Below, one piece after another: positions 1 to 9,892 of a stretch of DNA of 64,000 nucleotides (within the stretch, counting starts at the first letter, position 1; every line of letters starts with the position of its first letter). Source of the DNA: Xylanimonas cellulosilytica (GTDB lineage Bacteria; Actinomycetota; Actinomycetes; Actinomycetales; Actinomycetaceae); contig JVKM01000036.1 in the NCBI GenBank assembly GCA_001072465.1, positions 62,001-126,000 on the forward strand. The letters run 5' to 3'. A program made the translations under genes and the position numbers. Below the pieces are notes generated by a model. The model had not been told where the DNA came from, searched no databases, and was given only the letters and a program-made list of their open reading frames with translations.

Positions 1-49
1 CAGTCAGTTGAGCCTTAGTCATGACTCAAGTGTGCCACGCTTGACCGCG

Positions 50-361
50 TCAGCCGAAACGCTCGACGAGCGCCTTCCGCTGGACGGGGCCGAGGCCACG
101 CACGCGCCTGCTCTGGGCGATCTTGTACTCGTCCATCAGTACGGCAGCCGTGTTCGTGCCGACGCGCGGCAGCGACTCCAGTAGCGAAACGACCTTCATC
201 TTCGCGACTGCTTCGTCTGAATCAGCGAGTTCCAAAACCTCCGACAGGTTCATCGAGCGCGCCTTAAGCGCGTTCTTCACTTCGGCGCGACGCCTCCGTG
301 CCTGCGTTGCCTTCTCGAGAGCCTGCGCCCTCTGTTCTGGCGTGAGATCAGGTAGTGCCAT
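50..361 (-). CDS. mihF: Integration host factor, actinobacterial type (mIHF)
   Basis: Small basic DNA-binding protein (103 aa) that compacts and bends the nucleoid. It matches the actinobacterial mIHF family from end to end: an N-terminal LTPEQR helix, a charged central helix, and the C-terminal lysine/arginine-rich RGLGPVQRKALVERFG block that forms the helix-two-turn-helix DNA contact. The start at 361 is preferred over the in-frame ATG at 370, because an AGGAG motif lies directly against the upstream ATG but about nine bases before this one. It follows pyrF, as in mycobacteria, where the order pyrF-mihF-gmk is common. The 100-base gap after pyrF suggests its own promoter. Confidence 0.93.
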   Translation of the reverse strand: MALPDLTPEQRAQALEKATQARRRRAEVKNALKARSMNLSEVLELADSDEAVAKMKVVSLLESLPRVGTNTAAVLMDEYKIAQSRRVRGLGPVQRKALVERFG

Positions 362-411
362 TCTGATCATCTCCTCGGTTGGGATCTTCGGTAAATAAAC
401 TATGTCACCTT

Positions 412-433
412 CCAGACCACTAGTGCCAGACCA
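412..433. repeat. Direct repeat CCAGACCA x2 upstream of mihF
   Basis: Two exact copies of CCAGACCA (412-419 and 426-433) are separated by six bases, about 50-70 bases upstream of the mihF start in the pyrF-mihF gap. The position would suit a regulator site or be chance. I know of no regulator with this motif. Confidence 0.4.
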
Positions 434-462
434 AAACGCTGCTTCTTTAGTAACACAGCAGA

Positions 463-1329
463 TTATTGCAGCGAATCGACCGTTGCACGGTAGGCGTCTC
501 GAAGGCCGGCGATACTCGGGCCAGAGCGCAAGATTGCACGGGAAGACGAGGCAAGGACAGCATCTTCGGCTCCGGCGAAAACCTCCCTGACCTGCGCCGG
601 TCCAGCGCCCTGTGCGCCCACTCCTGGAGCCAAAAAAGCGCCATTCAGCGACGCGAGATCGATGCCCAAACGCTTCACCGCATCGCCGACCGTGGCCCCG
701 ACGACGATGCCCGCAGGACCGAGGTGTTGTTGCTCACACTGGCTGTTAAAGTCCGCCAGTTGGGACACGACGCGGCCCGCAACGCTGGTTCCGTCCTCGC
801 CGCGGGCGTGCTGCACGGAGGCTCCCTCAGGGTTGGACGTGAGCGCCAAGACGAACACTCCCCTGCCGGTCTGTCGCGCCAACTCAAGGGCGGGGGTGAG
901 CGATCCGACGCCGAGGTAGGGCGAGAGCGTGACTGCATCGCCGGCGAGTGGAGAAGAATCCGACAGGAACGCCTGCGCATAGCCGTCCATCGTTGAGCCG
1001 ATGTCACCGCGCTTCGCATCCACAATGCACAGCGTGCCGACCTCGCGGCAGGCGGCGATGACCTCCTCGAGAACGGCAACGCCGCGAGAGCCGTGACGCT
1101 CGAAGAAAGCCGCTTGAGGCTTGAAGGCAGCGACGCGACCGCCGAGCGCCTCGATGACGCGAAGAGAGAACTCTCGCACACCGTTCGCGTTGTCGTCAAG
1201 TCCCCATTCCTGCAGCAGGCCCGCGTGAGGATCGATGCCCGCACACACGGGTCCATACGCGCGCATGGCGGCGTAGAGACGGTCGCCGAAGCCGGCGGCG
1301 GCACCAGGTTTGATTGCGGCAGTAGTCAT
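463..1329 (-). CDS. pyrF: Orotidine 5'-phosphate decarboxylase
   Basis: Catalyses OMP to UMP, the last step of de novo pyrimidine synthesis. The 288-aa protein has the catalytic motif [11 protein letters not shown] near residues 103-113, with the essential Asp-Lys-Asp arrangement, and FKPQAAFFE at 69-77, typical of the longer group of OMP decarboxylases found in mycobacteria. The chosen ATG overlaps the carB stop (ATGA, 4 bases) and has GGAGGAG eight bases upstream, so it is translationally coupled to carB. An upstream in-frame start at 1359 lies inside carB and lacks support. It is the last gene of the pyr operon. Confidence 0.96.
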   Translation of the reverse strand: MTTAAIKPGAAAGFGDRLYAAMRAYGPVCAGIDPHAGLLQEWGLDDNANGVREFSLRVIEALGGRVAAFKPQAAFFERHGSRGVAVLEEVIAACREVGTLCIVDAKRGDIGSTMDGYAQAFLSDSSPLAGDAVTLSPYLGVGSLTPALELARQTGRGVFVLALTSNPEGASVQHARGEDGTSVAGRVVSQLADFNSQCEQQHLGPAGIVVGATVGDAVKRLGIDLASLNGAFLAPGVGAQGAGPAQVREVFAGAEDAVLASSSRAILRSGPSIAGLRDAYRATVDSLQ

Positions 1330-4300
1330 CGTGTCTCCTCCGATCGAATCGAATCCCATTCCTGCAGGGAGCGTACGGAGTAGGCTCCGCGCATACGCAC
1401 TTCGATGGCCTGGACCATCGCGTTGAATGCCTGCAGCGTGGTCACCGCGGGGCGGTCCTGCGAGGCAGCGGCGGCGCGGATCTGGTAGCCGTCATTACGC
1501 GGGGCGCTGCGCTGAGGCGTGTTAACGACCATGTCGATCGAGCCGTCGTTGATGAGGTCGACGACCGTCGGCTCGCCGCCGTCGCCGCGGCCCTCGGACG
1601 ACTTACGAACGGCCTGGGCCTCGATGCCATTGCGGCGCAGAACCGATGCTGTTCCGGAGGTCGCGAGGATGTTAAAGCCCATCTCGTGCATGCGGGCAGC
1701 CGGCAGAACGATTGCTCGCTTGTCGGTATCCGCAATGGAAATGAAGACGGTGCCCGACGTCGGCATATCGGTCGACGCACCGAGTTGGGACTTGGCGAAT
1801 GCCGTCGGGAAGTCGCGGTCGATGCCCATGACTTCGCCCGTCGAGCGCATCTCGGGACCGAGGACAGTGTCGACGATTTCGCCACCTGCCGTGCGGAAGC
1901 GCTTGAAGGGCAGGACGGCTGCCTTCACTGCGATTGAGCCGCCGTCGTGGATCTCGCGGGCGTCGCGGGTGGGCAGTAGGCCCTCCTCGCGCAGCGAGGC
2001 GATCGTCGCGCCCACCTGAATGAGAGCGGCGGCCTTCGCGAGCTGCACGCCCGTGGCCTTCGACGCGAAGGGAACGGTACGCGAGGCACGCGGGTTTGCC
2101 TCGATGACGTAAAGCGTGTCGGAGAGCAAAGCGAACTGAATGTTGATCAGGCCGCGTACACCGACGCCGCGAGCGATCGCCTCGGTGGAGGCCGTGATGC
2201 GCTCGAGCTCGCGCGCGGACAGGGTCATGGGAGGCAGCACGCAGGAAGAGTCACCCGAGTGGATGCCAGCCTCCTCGATGTGCTCCATGATCGCGCCCAT
2301 GAAGAGTTCCTCGCCGTCGTACAGGGCGTCGACATCGATCTCGATGGCCGCGTCCAAGAAGCGGTCGATGAGGAGCGGGCCGCGCGAGAACAGCAGCTCG
2401 GAGTCGTGGCTTGCGAGGTATTCGCGGAGCGCCGGCTCGTCGTTGATGATCGCCATGCCGCGCCCGCCCAGCACGAAGGAGGGGCGAACGAGGACCGGGT
2501 AGCCGACCTGCTCAGCAACGGCGATAACCTGCTCGGGCGTGTTTGCGGTGTCGTGCGCGGGAGCCGGGCACTGCGCCGCCTCAAGAACCTTGCCGAACTC
2601 CTCGCGGTCCTCGGCAAGGTCGATGGCGCGCGGGCTGGTGCCAAGGATCGGCACCCCGGCGCGCTCGAGGTCGGCTGCCAGCGACAGCGGAGTCTGGCCA
2701 CCGAGCTGGACGATCATGCCCTTGACGGGGCCGGCCGCGCACTCGGCGCGGTAGATCTCCAGGACGTCCTCGAGAGTGAGGGGCTCGAAGTAGAGGCGGT
2801 CGGAGATGTCGTAGTCGGTCGACACCGTTTCGGGGTTGCAGTTGACCATGATGGTCTCGTAGTGCTCGCGCAGCGACATGGCGGCGTGCACGCACGAGTA
2901 GTCGAACTCGATGCCCTGACCGATGCGGTTGGGACCGGCACCCAGGATGATGACGGCTTCCCGCTCGCGCGGACGAACCTCGTTCTCCTGGTCGTAAGTC
3001 GAGTAGTGGTAGGGCGTGCGGGCAGCGAACTCGGCGGCGCAGGTGTCGACCGTCTTGAACACGGGGTGGATGCCAAACGCGCCGCGCACCTCGCGCACCG
3101 TGTCCTCGGACAGGCCACGCATCGCAGCGATCTGACGGTCGGAGAAACCGTGGCGCTTCGCCTCGGCGAGGACGTCGCCCGTCAGTGCCTCGGCCTCGCG
3201 AATGCGGGTCGCGACCTCGTCGAGGAGGAACATCTGGTCGAGGAACCACGGGTCGATCTTCGTCGACTCGAAGAGTTCCTCGAGGGTTGCACCGCCGCGA
3301 ATTGCCTGCTGGACCTGGACAAGACGGCCCTCGGTTCCGACTGCAGCGGCCTCGACGAGCGCGCGCGTCTCCTCGGGCGTGGGCGCGTCGCCGTCCCAGT
3401 GGAACTGCACGCCGCCCTTATCGATCGAGCGCAGAGCCTTTTGCAGGGCCTCCGTGTAGGAACGACCGATCGCCATGGCCTCGCCGACGGCCTTCATCGA
3501 GGTCGTGAGGGTCGGGTCGGCGGCCGGGAACTTCTCGAAGGTGAAGCGCGGGACCTTGACGACCACGTAGTCGAGCGTCGGCTCGAACGAGGCCGGGGTC
3601 GAGCCCGTGATGTCGTTCGGAATCTCGTCGAGCGTGTAGCCGGTGGCAAGGCGTGCGGCGATCTTCGCAATCGGGAAGCCCGTCGCCTTCGAGGCCAGCG
3701 CGGACGAACGCGACACGCGCGGGTTCATTTCGATGACGATAATGCGCCCCGTCTCGGGGTGGATTGCGAACTGGATGTTACAGCCGCCGGTATCCACGCC
3801 CACGGCGCGGATGACGGCGATACCAATGTCGCGCAGGCGCTGCATCTCGCGGTCGGTGAGGGTCAACGCGGGAGCGACCGTGATCGAGTCACCCGTGTGC
3901 ACACCGACCGGGTCGACGTTCTCGATTGAACACACGACGACGACGTTGTCCGCCTTGTCGCGCATGAGCTCGAGCTCGTATTCCTTCCAGCCGAGGATCG
4001 ACTCCTCAAGCAGCACCTCGGTCGTGATTGAGGCAGCCAGGCCCTGGCCGGCGATGCGCTCGAGGTCTTCGGGGGTGTAAGCAAAACCGGAGCCGAGGCC
4101 GCCCATCGTGAAGGAGGGGCGAACGACGAGGGGGTAGCCGAGCTCGGCGGCGGCCGCGTGGCACTCTTCCATCGTGTGGGCGATGAAGGAACGCGCGACC
4201 TCGGCGCCGGAGCGCTCGACGATCTCCTTGAACTCCTCGCGGTCCTCACCGGCGCGAATCGCGTCGATCGACGCGCCGATTAGCTCGACGTTAAAACGCT

Positions 4301-4625
4301 CGAGAACGCCCATTTCGGACAGTGCGACGGCCGTGTTCAGTGCCGTCTGACCGCCCAGCGTGGGAAGCAGCGCGTCGGGACGCTCCTTCTCGATGATCGA
4401 GGCCACGACCTCCGGGGTGATCGGCTCGACGTAGGTGGCGTCGGCGATGCCGGGGTCGGTCATGATGGTGGCCGGGTTGGAGTTAACGAGGATGACGCGC
4501 AGGCCCTCCTCCTTGAGCACGCGGCATGCCTGTGTGCCCGAGTAGTCGAACTCGCACGCCTGGCCGATGACGATGGGGCCCGATCCGATGACGAGGACGG
4601 AGGACAGATCGTTCCTGCGGGGCAT
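1326..4625 (-). CDS. carB: Carbamoyl-phosphate synthase, large subunit
   Basis: Builds carbamoyl phosphate from bicarbonate, ATP and ammonia channelled from CarA; it feeds pyrimidine and arginine synthesis. At 1099 aa it has the family layout: two ATP-grasp halves, each opening with the [11 protein letters not shown] or [12 protein letters not shown] loop (about residues 11-21 and 567-578), the oligomerisation region between, and a C-terminal MGS-like allosteric domain (about 940-1090). [18 protein letters not shown]-type sequence in the second half is normal for the family. The start overlaps the carA stop by one base (TGATG), indicating coupled translation and 1:1 subunit synthesis. Confidence 0.98.
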   Translation of the reverse strand: MPRRNDLSSVLVIGSGPIVIGQACEFDYSGTQACRVLKEEGLRVILVNSNPATIMTDPGIADATYVEPITPEVVASIIEKERPDALLPTLGGQTALNTAVALSEMGVLERFNVELIGASIDAIRAGEDREEFKEIVERSGAEVARSFIAHTMEECHAAAAELGYPLVVRPSFTMGGLGSGFAYTPEDLERIAGQGLAASITTEVLLEESILGWKEYELELMRDKADNVVVVCSIENVDPVGVHTGDSITVAPALTLTDREMQRLRDIGIAVIRAVGVDTGGCNIQFAIHPETGRIIVIEMNPRVSRSSALASKATGFPIAKIAARLATGYTLDEIPNDITGSTPASFEPTLDYVVVKVPRFTFEKFPAADPTLTTSMKAVGEAMAIGRSYTEALQKALRSIDKGGVQFHWDGDAPTPEETRALVEAAAVGTEGRLVQVQQAIRGGATLEELFESTKIDPWFLDQMFLLDEVATRIREAEALTGDVLAEAKRHGFSDRQIAAMRGLSEDTVREVRGAFGIHPVFKTVDTCAAEFAARTPYHYSTYDQENEVRPREREAVIILGAGPNRIGQGIEFDYSCVHAAMSLREHYETIMVNCNPETVSTDYDISDRLYFEPLTLEDVLEIYRAECAAGPVKGMIVQLGGQTPLSLAADLERAGVPILGTSPRAIDLAEDREEFGKVLEAAQCPAPAHDTANTPEQVIAVAEQVGYPVLVRPSFVLGGRGMAIINDEPALREYLASHDSELLFSRGPLLIDRFLDAAIEIDVDALYDGEELFMGAIMEHIEEAGIHSGDSSCVLPPMTLSARELERITASTEAIARGVGVRGLINIQFALLSDTLYVIEANPRASRTVPFASKATGVQLAKAAALIQVGATIASLREEGLLPTRDAREIHDGGSIAVKAAVLPFKRFRTAGGEIVDTVLGPEMRSTGEVMGIDRDFPTAFAKSQLGASTDMPTSGTVFISIADTDKRAIVLPAARMHEMGFNILATSGTASVLRRNGIEAQAVRKSSEGRGDGGEPTVVDLINDGSIDMVVNTPQRSAPRNDGYQIRAAAASQDRPAVTTLQAFNAMVQAIEVRMRGAYSVRSLQEWDSIRSEETR

Positions 4626-5812
4626 CAGTGGGTCTCCTTAGCGGCAGTCATCAGGGAAATAAAGCGATCGAAGAGCAGCTCGCCGTCGTGCGGGCCGGCA
4701 GCTGCCTCGGGGTGGTACTGAACGGAGAAGGCGGGAATGTCTAGGGCACGCAGGCCCTCGACGACGCCGTCGTTGAGGCCGACGTGCGAGACCTCGACGC
4801 GCCCGTAGCGGCCCGACTCGAAGGGAGCGCCCGAGGGCTCCCCCACCGGCGCGTCCACGGCGAAGCCGTGGTTGTGCGCGGTGATCTCCACGCGGCCCGT
4901 GGCCACGTCCTTCACCGGCTGGTTGATGCCGCGGTGACCATAGTCCAGCTTGTAGGTGCCGTAGCCGAGGGCGCGGCCGAAGAGCTGGTGACCGAAGCAA
5001 ATGCCGAAGTACGGAATACCCGCGTCGAGGACGGCACGCAGCACGCCGATCTCGCGGTCGGCCGTCGACGGGTCACCGGGTCCGTTGGAGAAGAAGACGC
5101 CGTCCGGCTTGAGTGCCTCGATGTCCGCGAAGGACGCGGTGGAGGGCACCACGTAGACGCGCGCTCCACGCGCGGCCAGGTGGTACGGCGTGCGCGACTT
5201 GATACCCAGGTCGACGGCGACGACGCGCGCGATGGGTTCCTTGCCCTCAAAGTCGCCGAGAGGCTCCACCACGTAGGTCTCGTCCGTTGACACCTCGGCG
5301 GCGAGCGCCTGGCCGCTCATCGCGGGCGACTCGGCGACGATGCGCATGAGGGAGGCCACGGCCTCGTCCCCCAGGTACTGCGCGCCCACGGGCAGCGCGT
5401 CGCCCGAGAAGATGCCGGCGCGCATCGCTCCGCGCTCGCGGATGTGGCGGGTGATCGCACGCGTGTCGACGTCCGCGATACCGACGATGCCCTGAGAGAT
5501 CAGCTCGTCCTCCAGCTCGCGGCGCGAGCGCCAGTTGGAGGCGCGACGGGCGGCGTCGCGCACGACGAAGCCCGCGACCCAGATGCGCGAGGACTCGGGA
5601 TCCTCGTCGTTGACGCCGGTGTTGCCGATGTGCGGGGCCGTCATGACGACGATCTGGCGGTGGTACGACGGGTCGGTGAGCGTCTCCTGGTAGCCGGTCA
5701 TGCCGGTCGAGAACACGATCTCGCCGAGCGTGCGGCCCTTCGCGCCCCATGCGCGGCCCTTGAAAACGGTGCCGTCCTCCAGGACGAGCAGAGCGATATC
5801 GGACGTGGTCAT
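4625..5812 (-). CDS. carA: Carbamoyl-phosphate synthase, small (glutaminase) subunit
   Basis: Class I glutamine amidotransferase that hydrolyses glutamine and passes ammonia to CarB. The 395-aa protein has the N-terminal CPSase small-subunit domain ([17 protein letters not shown]), then the GATase domain with SNGPGDP, the nucleophile elbow [14 protein letters not shown] (Cys near residue 270) and a terminal [10 protein letters not shown] (His/Glu). The start is the ATG overlapping the pyrC stop by 4 bases (ATGA), with GGAGGA upstream. A longer reading frame extends into pyrC and is rejected. Confidence 0.97.
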   Translation of the reverse strand: MTTSDIALLVLEDGTVFKGRAWGAKGRTLGEIVFSTGMTGYQETLTDPSYHRQIVVMTAPHIGNTGVNDEDPESSRIWVAGFVVRDAARRASNWRSRRELEDELISQGIVGIADVDTRAITRHIRERGAMRAGIFSGDALPVGAQYLGDEAVASLMRIVAESPAMSGQALAAEVSTDETYVVEPLGDFEGKEPIARVVAVDLGIKSRTPYHLAARGARVYVVPSTASFADIEALKPDGVFFSNGPGDPSTADREIGVLRAVLDAGIPYFGICFGHQLFGRALGYGTYKLDYGHRGINQPVKDVATGRVEITAHNHGFAVDAPVGEPSGAPFESGRYGRVEVSHVGLNDGVVEGLRALDIPAFSVQYHPEAAAGPHDGELLFDRFISLMTAAKETH

Positions 5813-7128
5813 CGGTCCTCCTTGGCAATCGGGGTGGCGTCGACGACCGTCGGGACGCCGTTGTAGATCGTGTAGCGCACCTGTCCGGGCAGTTCCATGC
5901 CGCGGAAGGGGCAGTTCGTGGAGCGCGTCCACTGCTTGGCGGGGTCAACCGTCACGCGCACCGTTGCATCCACGAGGGTGACGTGTGCGGGGGCGCCAAC
6001 GACCAGGCCCCGGCCCTGCGATTCCACGCGGCCAATCTGCGCGGGAACAGTCGACATCACGCGAGCAACGTCCGCCCAGTCCATGCGGCCCGTGTTCACC
6101 ATCGTCTCGATGATGATCGGCAGCGCCGTCTCCAGGCCGGTCATGCCGAACGCGCCGGCCTGCCACTCGCAGTCCTTCATCTCGAGCGGATGCGGCGCAT
6201 GGTCAGTACCGATGCAGTCAATCGTGCCGTCGGCGAGGCCTGCGCGCACCGCCTCGACGTCCTCGGCACGGCGCAGCGGCGGGTTCACCTTGTAGAGCGG
6301 GTCGTAGGTGGCGGCCAGCTGCTCGGTGAGGAGCAGGTGGTGAGGCGTGGCCTCGGCCGTGATATCCACGCCCTGTGCCTTACCCCAGCGCACGAGGTCA
6401 ACCGAACCCGCGGTCGACAGGTGACACACGTGCAGGCGCGAGCCGACGTGCTTGGCGAGCAGGATGTCGCGGGCAATGATCGCCTCTTCGGCGACGGCTG
6501 GCCAACCGGCCAGGCCGAGCTCGCCGGACAGTGTCGACTCGTTCATCTGCGCGCCCTCGGTGAGCGCGGGATCCTGGCTGTGCTGGGCGATGACACCGCC
6601 GAAGCCCTTGACGTATTCGAGGGCGCGGCGCATGAGGACGGGATCGGACACGCACTTGCCGTCGTCGGAGAAGACACGAACCTTCGAGCGCGAACGCGCC
6701 ATCGAGCCGAGCGATGCGAGCTGCTTGCCTTCCAGGCCCTTGGTGACGGCACCGACGGGACGCACCTCGACCCAGTCCGCCTCCTCGCCCAGGCGCAGCA
6801 CCTGGTCAACGATCGCGGCCGTGTCCTGCGTGGGCGTCGTGTTGGCCATTGCGTGGACAGCGGTGTAGCCGCCGACTGCGGCCGCTCGCGTACCGGTGAA
6901 AACGGTCTCGGCGTCCTCGCCACCGGGCTGGCGCAGGTGGGTGTGGATGTCGACGAGGCCGGGCAGGGCGATCAGGCCCTCAGCGTCGATGACGCGCGGG
7001 TCACGCACGGCGTTACGGGCGTCGGCACCGATCGCAACGATGGTGCCACCGGACAGCGCAATGTCGGTGGGTTCCCCGCCGAGTAGCGAGGCTCCGGTGA
7101 TCAGGATGTCACGGGTCTGTTCAGTCAT
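5809..7128 (-). CDS. pyrC: Dihydroorotase
   Basis: Zinc amidohydrolase that cyclises carbamoyl-aspartate to dihydroorotate. The 439-aa length and [10 protein letters not shown] (metal-binding His62 and His64) put it in the class I (long) dihydroorotase group. GTDHAPH near residue 310 supplies the catalytic Asp. Class I enzymes often sit next to pyrB, as here. The start at 7128 overlaps the pyrB end by 8 bases and has GGAAGGA nine bases upstream. Confidence 0.97.
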   Translation of the reverse strand: MTEQTRDILITGASLLGGEPTDIALSGGTIVAIGADARNAVRDPRVIDAEGLIALPGLVDIHTHLRQPGGEDAETVFTGTRAAAVGGYTAVHAMANTTPTQDTAAIVDQVLRLGEEADWVEVRPVGAVTKGLEGKQLASLGSMARSRSKVRVFSDDGKCVSDPVLMRRALEYVKGFGGVIAQHSQDPALTEGAQMNESTLSGELGLAGWPAVAEEAIIARDILLAKHVGSRLHVCHLSTAGSVDLVRWGKAQGVDITAEATPHHLLLTEQLAATYDPLYKVNPPLRRAEDVEAVRAGLADGTIDCIGTDHAPHPLEMKDCEWQAGAFGMTGLETALPIIIETMVNTGRMDWADVARVMSTVPAQIGRVESQGRGLVVGAPAHVTLVDATVRVTVDPAKQWTRSTNCPFRGMELPGQVRYTIYNGVPTVVDATPIAKEDR

Positions 7129-8107
7129 TGCTGTGTCCTTCCGATGCGAGAAGCAGGTAGAGGGCGGCCATGCGGATGCACACACCGTTCGACACCTGTT
7201 CGACGATGACAGATTGGTCTGAGTCGGCTGCCTCAGCGCAGATTTCGAGGCCTCGGTTCATCGGGCCGGGATGCATGACAACGGCGTTGGGTGCCAGTGT
7301 GGCGAAGCGTGCCGGGGTGAGGCCGTACTCCGCGTGGTAGGCGCCGGGCGACGGGAAATAACCACCGCCCGCGCTCGACATGCGCTCGCGCTGCACGCGC
7401 AGCATCATGACCGCGTCGGGGCTGCTCGCCAGGGCCTCGTCAAAGTTGTAGGACGTGTCGCAGTTCCAGGTCTCCACGCCGATCGGCAGGAGCGTCGGAG
7501 GTGCAACGAGGGTGACGCGGGCGCCCAGGAGCGTCAGGAGATCAACGTTGGAGCGCGCCACGCGCGAGTGGAGGACGTCGCCGACGATGACGACGTGTGC
7601 GCCGTCGAGGCCGGAGCCGGGGGCGGGCGTTCCATCCTCGCCGAGCGACGGAGCGTAGTGGCGGCGCAGGGTCATCGCGTCGAGGAGTGCCTGCGTCGGA
7701 TGCTGGTGGGTACCGTCACCCGCGTTGAGGACCGGCAGATTCATCCAGCCGGCGTGCGCGAGACGGTGTGCGGCGCCCGACGAGGAGTGGCGCACGATCA
7801 CCGCGTCCGCGCCCATGGCCTCCAGCGTGAGTGCGGTGTCCTTCAGTGACTCGCCCTTTGAAACGGAGGAGCCGCGGGACTGGAAGTTGATGACGTCGGC
7901 ACTCAAGCGCTTGGCGGCGGTCTCAAAGGAGATACGGGTGCGCGTCGAATCCTCGAAAAAGAGGTTGACGACGGTCTTACCCTGAAGCGTCGGAAGCTTC
8001 TTCACGCCGTGGCGCTGAGTGGCGGCCATCTGCTCCGCCGTGTCGAGGATCAGAATCGCCTCCTCGCGCGTCAAGTCACGGATCGAAATGAGATGGCTCA
8101 GGCTCAT
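7121..8107 (-). CDS. pyrB: Aspartate carbamoyltransferase, catalytic chain
   Basis: Condenses carbamoyl phosphate and aspartate. The 328-aa protein carries the carbamoyl-phosphate motif [13 protein letters not shown] (about 50-62), the HPTQALLD motif mid-protein, and the C-terminal HPGPMNRG/E motif that contacts aspartate. No pyrI regulatory chain is present in the operon, so allosteric control of the PyrI type is not expected. The start lies three bases after the pyrR stop, with GGAAAGG inside the end of pyrR. Confidence 0.97.
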   Translation of the reverse strand: MSLSHLISIRDLTREEAILILDTAEQMAATQRHGVKKLPTLQGKTVVNLFFEDSTRTRISFETAAKRLSADVINFQSRGSSVSKGESLKDTALTLEAMGADAVIVRHSSSGAAHRLAHAGWMNLPVLNAGDGTHQHPTQALLDAMTLRRHYAPSLGEDGTPAPGSGLDGAHVVIVGDVLHSRVARSNVDLLTLLGARVTLVAPPTLLPIGVETWNCDTSYNFDEALASSPDAVMMLRVQRERMSSAGGGYFPSPGAYHAEYGLTPARFATLAPNAVVMHPGPMNRGLEICAEAADSDQSVIVEQVSNGVCIRMAALYLLLASEGHSND

Positions 8108-8110
8108 CGT

Positions 8111-8674
8111 TTACAGGCCTTTCCCGAGAAGGACGCCATCGCGCCCGTCTGTTTCGTCGAGCAGAATGGTGACGATTTCGTCGCGGGAGGTCGGCAGGTT
8201 CTTGCCGACGTAGTCCGGGCGAATCGGAAGCTCGCGGTGGCCTCGGTCGACGAGGACTGCGAGCTGAACGGCCGCAGGGCGACCGATACGAGTAAGAGCA
8301 TCGAGCGCAGCTTTGATGGTGCGTCCGGTGTACAGCACATCGTCGACGAGGACGACGGTCTTGCCGTTGATGCCAGTGCGAGGCACCAGGGTCTCTTTCG
8401 GAGCCCTCAGGGGCTGAGAGGCCAGGTCGTCGCGGTACATCGTGGTGTCGATGATTGCGAGTTCCGCGTAGGTGCCGGAGACTTCCCGAATGCGATTGAC
8501 GAGACGACGCGCCAACGTTGCGCCACGAGTGGGGATGCCTGCGATGACGAGGTTATCGCTGCCGCCGTTTCGTTCGACGATCTCATAGGCGATACGGGTC
8601 AGGGAGCGTGCGACGTCGCCAACTCCCAATACTTCTTTGCCGCGCGATGCGCGATCTGCGTGCACTTCGGCCAC
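8111..8674 (-). CDS. pyrR: PyrR, pyrimidine operon RNA-binding regulator / uracil phosphoribosyltransferase
   Basis: PyrR binds pyr leader RNA when UMP or UTP is plentiful and also has uracil phosphoribosyltransferase activity. The 187-aa sequence has the PRPP-binding motif VVLVDDVLYTGRT (107-119) and the PyrR-specific VDRGHRELPIRPDYVGKNLPT stretch. The start is GTG, preceded by AAGGAG five bases upstream. That Shine-Dalgarno sequence lies inside the predicted PyrR-binding hairpin (8681-8714), so the gene very probably represses its own operon translationally, as shown for mycobacterial PyrR. It is first of a six-gene operon. Confidence 0.97.
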   Translation of the reverse strand: MAEVHADRASRGKEVLGVGDVARSLTRIAYEIVERNGGSDNLVIAGIPTRGATLARRLVNRIREVSGTYAELAIIDTTMYRDDLASQPLRAPKETLVPRTGINGKTVVLVDDVLYTGRTIKAALDALTRIGRPAAVQLAVLVDRGHRELPIRPDYVGKNLPTSRDEIVTILLDETDGRDGVLLGKGL

Positions 8675-8680
8675 GCTTAC

Positions 8681-8714
8681 TCCTTCCCCGCCTCACGGGA
8701 CGGTCATTAAAGGA
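8681..8714 (-). promoter_or_regulatory. PyrR-binding RNA hairpin sequestering the pyrR Shine-Dalgarno
   Basis: In the minus-strand transcript, UCCUU (8714-8710) pairs with AAGGA (8685-8681), the core of the pyrR ribosome-binding site. Above an internal loop, CCGUC (8703-8699) pairs with GGCGG (8692-8688), closing the hexaloop CCGUGA. This is the layout of the PyrR binding loop (conserved CCGUGAGG-type loop, internal bulge). No terminator or U-tract follows, so control should act on translation rather than attenuation. Confidence 0.85.
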
Positions 8715-8728
8715 TCTGTCGTACGACC

Positions 8729-8734
8729 ATCCTA
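8729..8734 (-). promoter_or_regulatory. Candidate -10 of the pyr operon promoter
   Basis: TAGGAT on the minus strand would start transcription near 8722, just upstream of the PyrR hairpin, giving a leader of about 48 bases before the pyrR GTG. No convincing -35 is visible, which is common in actinobacteria. Confidence 0.5.
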
Positions 8735-8765
8735 CGCTCCTCGTCAGGAGCCGGTGTGACGCCTC

Positions 8766-8799
8766 CACGTGTGAAACACCACGTGAGTGGCGTTAGACT
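8766..8799 (+). promoter_or_regulatory. lacI-type gene promoter with paired CACGTG elements
   Basis: TAGACT (8794-8799) ends six bases before the ATG at 8806, a leaderless arrangement. Just upstream, two CACGTG hexamers (8766-8771 and 8780-8785) flank TGAAACAC. They may be an operator shared with the divergent pyr operon or an autoregulatory site; no regulator is assigned. Confidence 0.5.
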
Positions 8800-8805
8800 G
8801 CAGGA

Positions 8806-9843
8806 ATGAGCCAGCAGTCGAAGCAGTCCACCCCCGGGCAAAGCACCGGTGTGACGCCGCTGGCGCACGACCGTCCGGTGTCTGGACACCGCGTGACGCT
8901 CGACGATATCGCTCTCGCTGCCGGAACATCGATCGCGACCGTGTCGCGCGCTCTTGGGGGATCTCCGCGCGTCGCTGCCCCAACGCGCGAACGCATCGAA
9001 AAGGTGGCCGAGGAGCTCGGCTACCGGGCCAACATCGCGGCGTCACTCCTCGCATCAGCGCGGCCGCAGATCCTTGGCCTCGTCTGTTCCCTCAGCCAGG
9101 AACTGCATGTTCGCTATCGCGCTGAGGCACTCCGATACGCTGAGGACCGAGGGTTTCGCGTCATTGTGGAGTCAATCGATACCTCGCGCGATGTCGACCG
9201 AGCCTGGGAATCCGTTTTACAACTGCGTGCTCAGGCTGTGATTGCTGTCGACTCGACCTGTGTTTCGACGCGTTTTACGAACACACCGACTGTTCTCATT
9301 GGCCAGCATGCGCCTCGTCGAAACATTGATCTCGTCACGAGCTCCAACGAACGCGGTATGGGGCAAGCGATTGCTCTTCTCGCCCAACGTGGCAGCCGAC
9401 GCATTGCCTTCCTTGAAGGACCTGCCGGGCCCTCCGCACGAGCACGCAAAGCGGCTTTTACGCAGGCGTGCCGCACTTACGAGGTCGATGCGCTCACTGT
9501 GCCGGGCGGTGACAACGTCGACGCTGGCTTCCTCGCCGTCCGAGCGGGTGTCCCTGCGGGCGTCGATGCGCTCGTTTGCTACAACGACCAGTGCGCGCAC
9601 GGAGCCATTCTTGCTCTCCTCGGGGACGGCCTCGTTCCAGGGCGCGATATGTTGGTTGTGGGCTGCGATAACTCGGCGATCGCTTCGTCGCGCGCCCTCT
9701 CTCTGACGTCGATCGACCGCGCGCCGTCGCGTGTCGCGAGCCTCGCTGTCGATCAGGCGATCGCACGAGCGCTCGGCGACAGTGGTAGCCCGGCTCGTCA
9801 ACGAGTTGACACGGAACTCGTCGTGCGAGCGAGCACGGGATAG
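8806..9843 (+). CDS. LacI-family transcriptional regulator
   Basis: 345-aa repressor-type protein. An N-terminal LacI helix-turn-helix (VTLDDIALAAGTSIATVSRALGG, residues 30-52) is followed by the hinge helix region ANIAASLLAS and a periplasmic-binding-protein-like effector domain ending in the usual LTSIDRAPSRVASLAVDQ segment. About 28 residues precede the HTH, more than usual; the leaderless -10 at 8794-8799 supports the ATG at 8806. It runs towards the antiporter/phosphatase operon (9893-12087), whose promoter has a LacI-type operator, so that operon is the most likely target. The effector is unknown. Confidence 0.93.
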   Translation: MSQQSKQSTPGQSTGVTPLAHDRPVSGHRVTLDDIALAAGTSIATVSRALGGSPRVAAPTRERIEKVAEELGYRANIAASLLASARPQILGLVCSLSQELHVRYRAEALRYAEDRGFRVIVESIDTSRDVDRAWESVLQLRAQAVIAVDSTCVSTRFTNTPTVLIGQHAPRRNIDLVTSSNERGMGQAIALLAQRGSRRIAFLEGPAGPSARARKAAFTQACRTYEVDALTVPGGDNVDAGFLAVRAGVPAGVDALVCYNDQCAHGAILALLGDGLVPGRDMLVVGCDNSAIASSRALSLTSIDRAPSRVASLAVDQAIARALGDSGSPARQRVDTELVVRASTG

Positions 9844-9892
9844 CCGCGCGGAACGAGCTGACCGTGAGCCCGTCCCGCGCGACCGTCCGCAC

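Noticed and set aside
2259-3929. 556-codon open frame on the plus strand opposite carB
   Set aside because: carB is certain on the minus strand. High GC keeps antisense frames open; the translation shows no domain and is rich in Arg/Asp/Gly shadow composition.
5983-7086. 367-codon plus-strand frame opposite pyrC
   Set aside because: Antisense shadow of dihydroorotase, without motif, ribosome-binding site or promoter.
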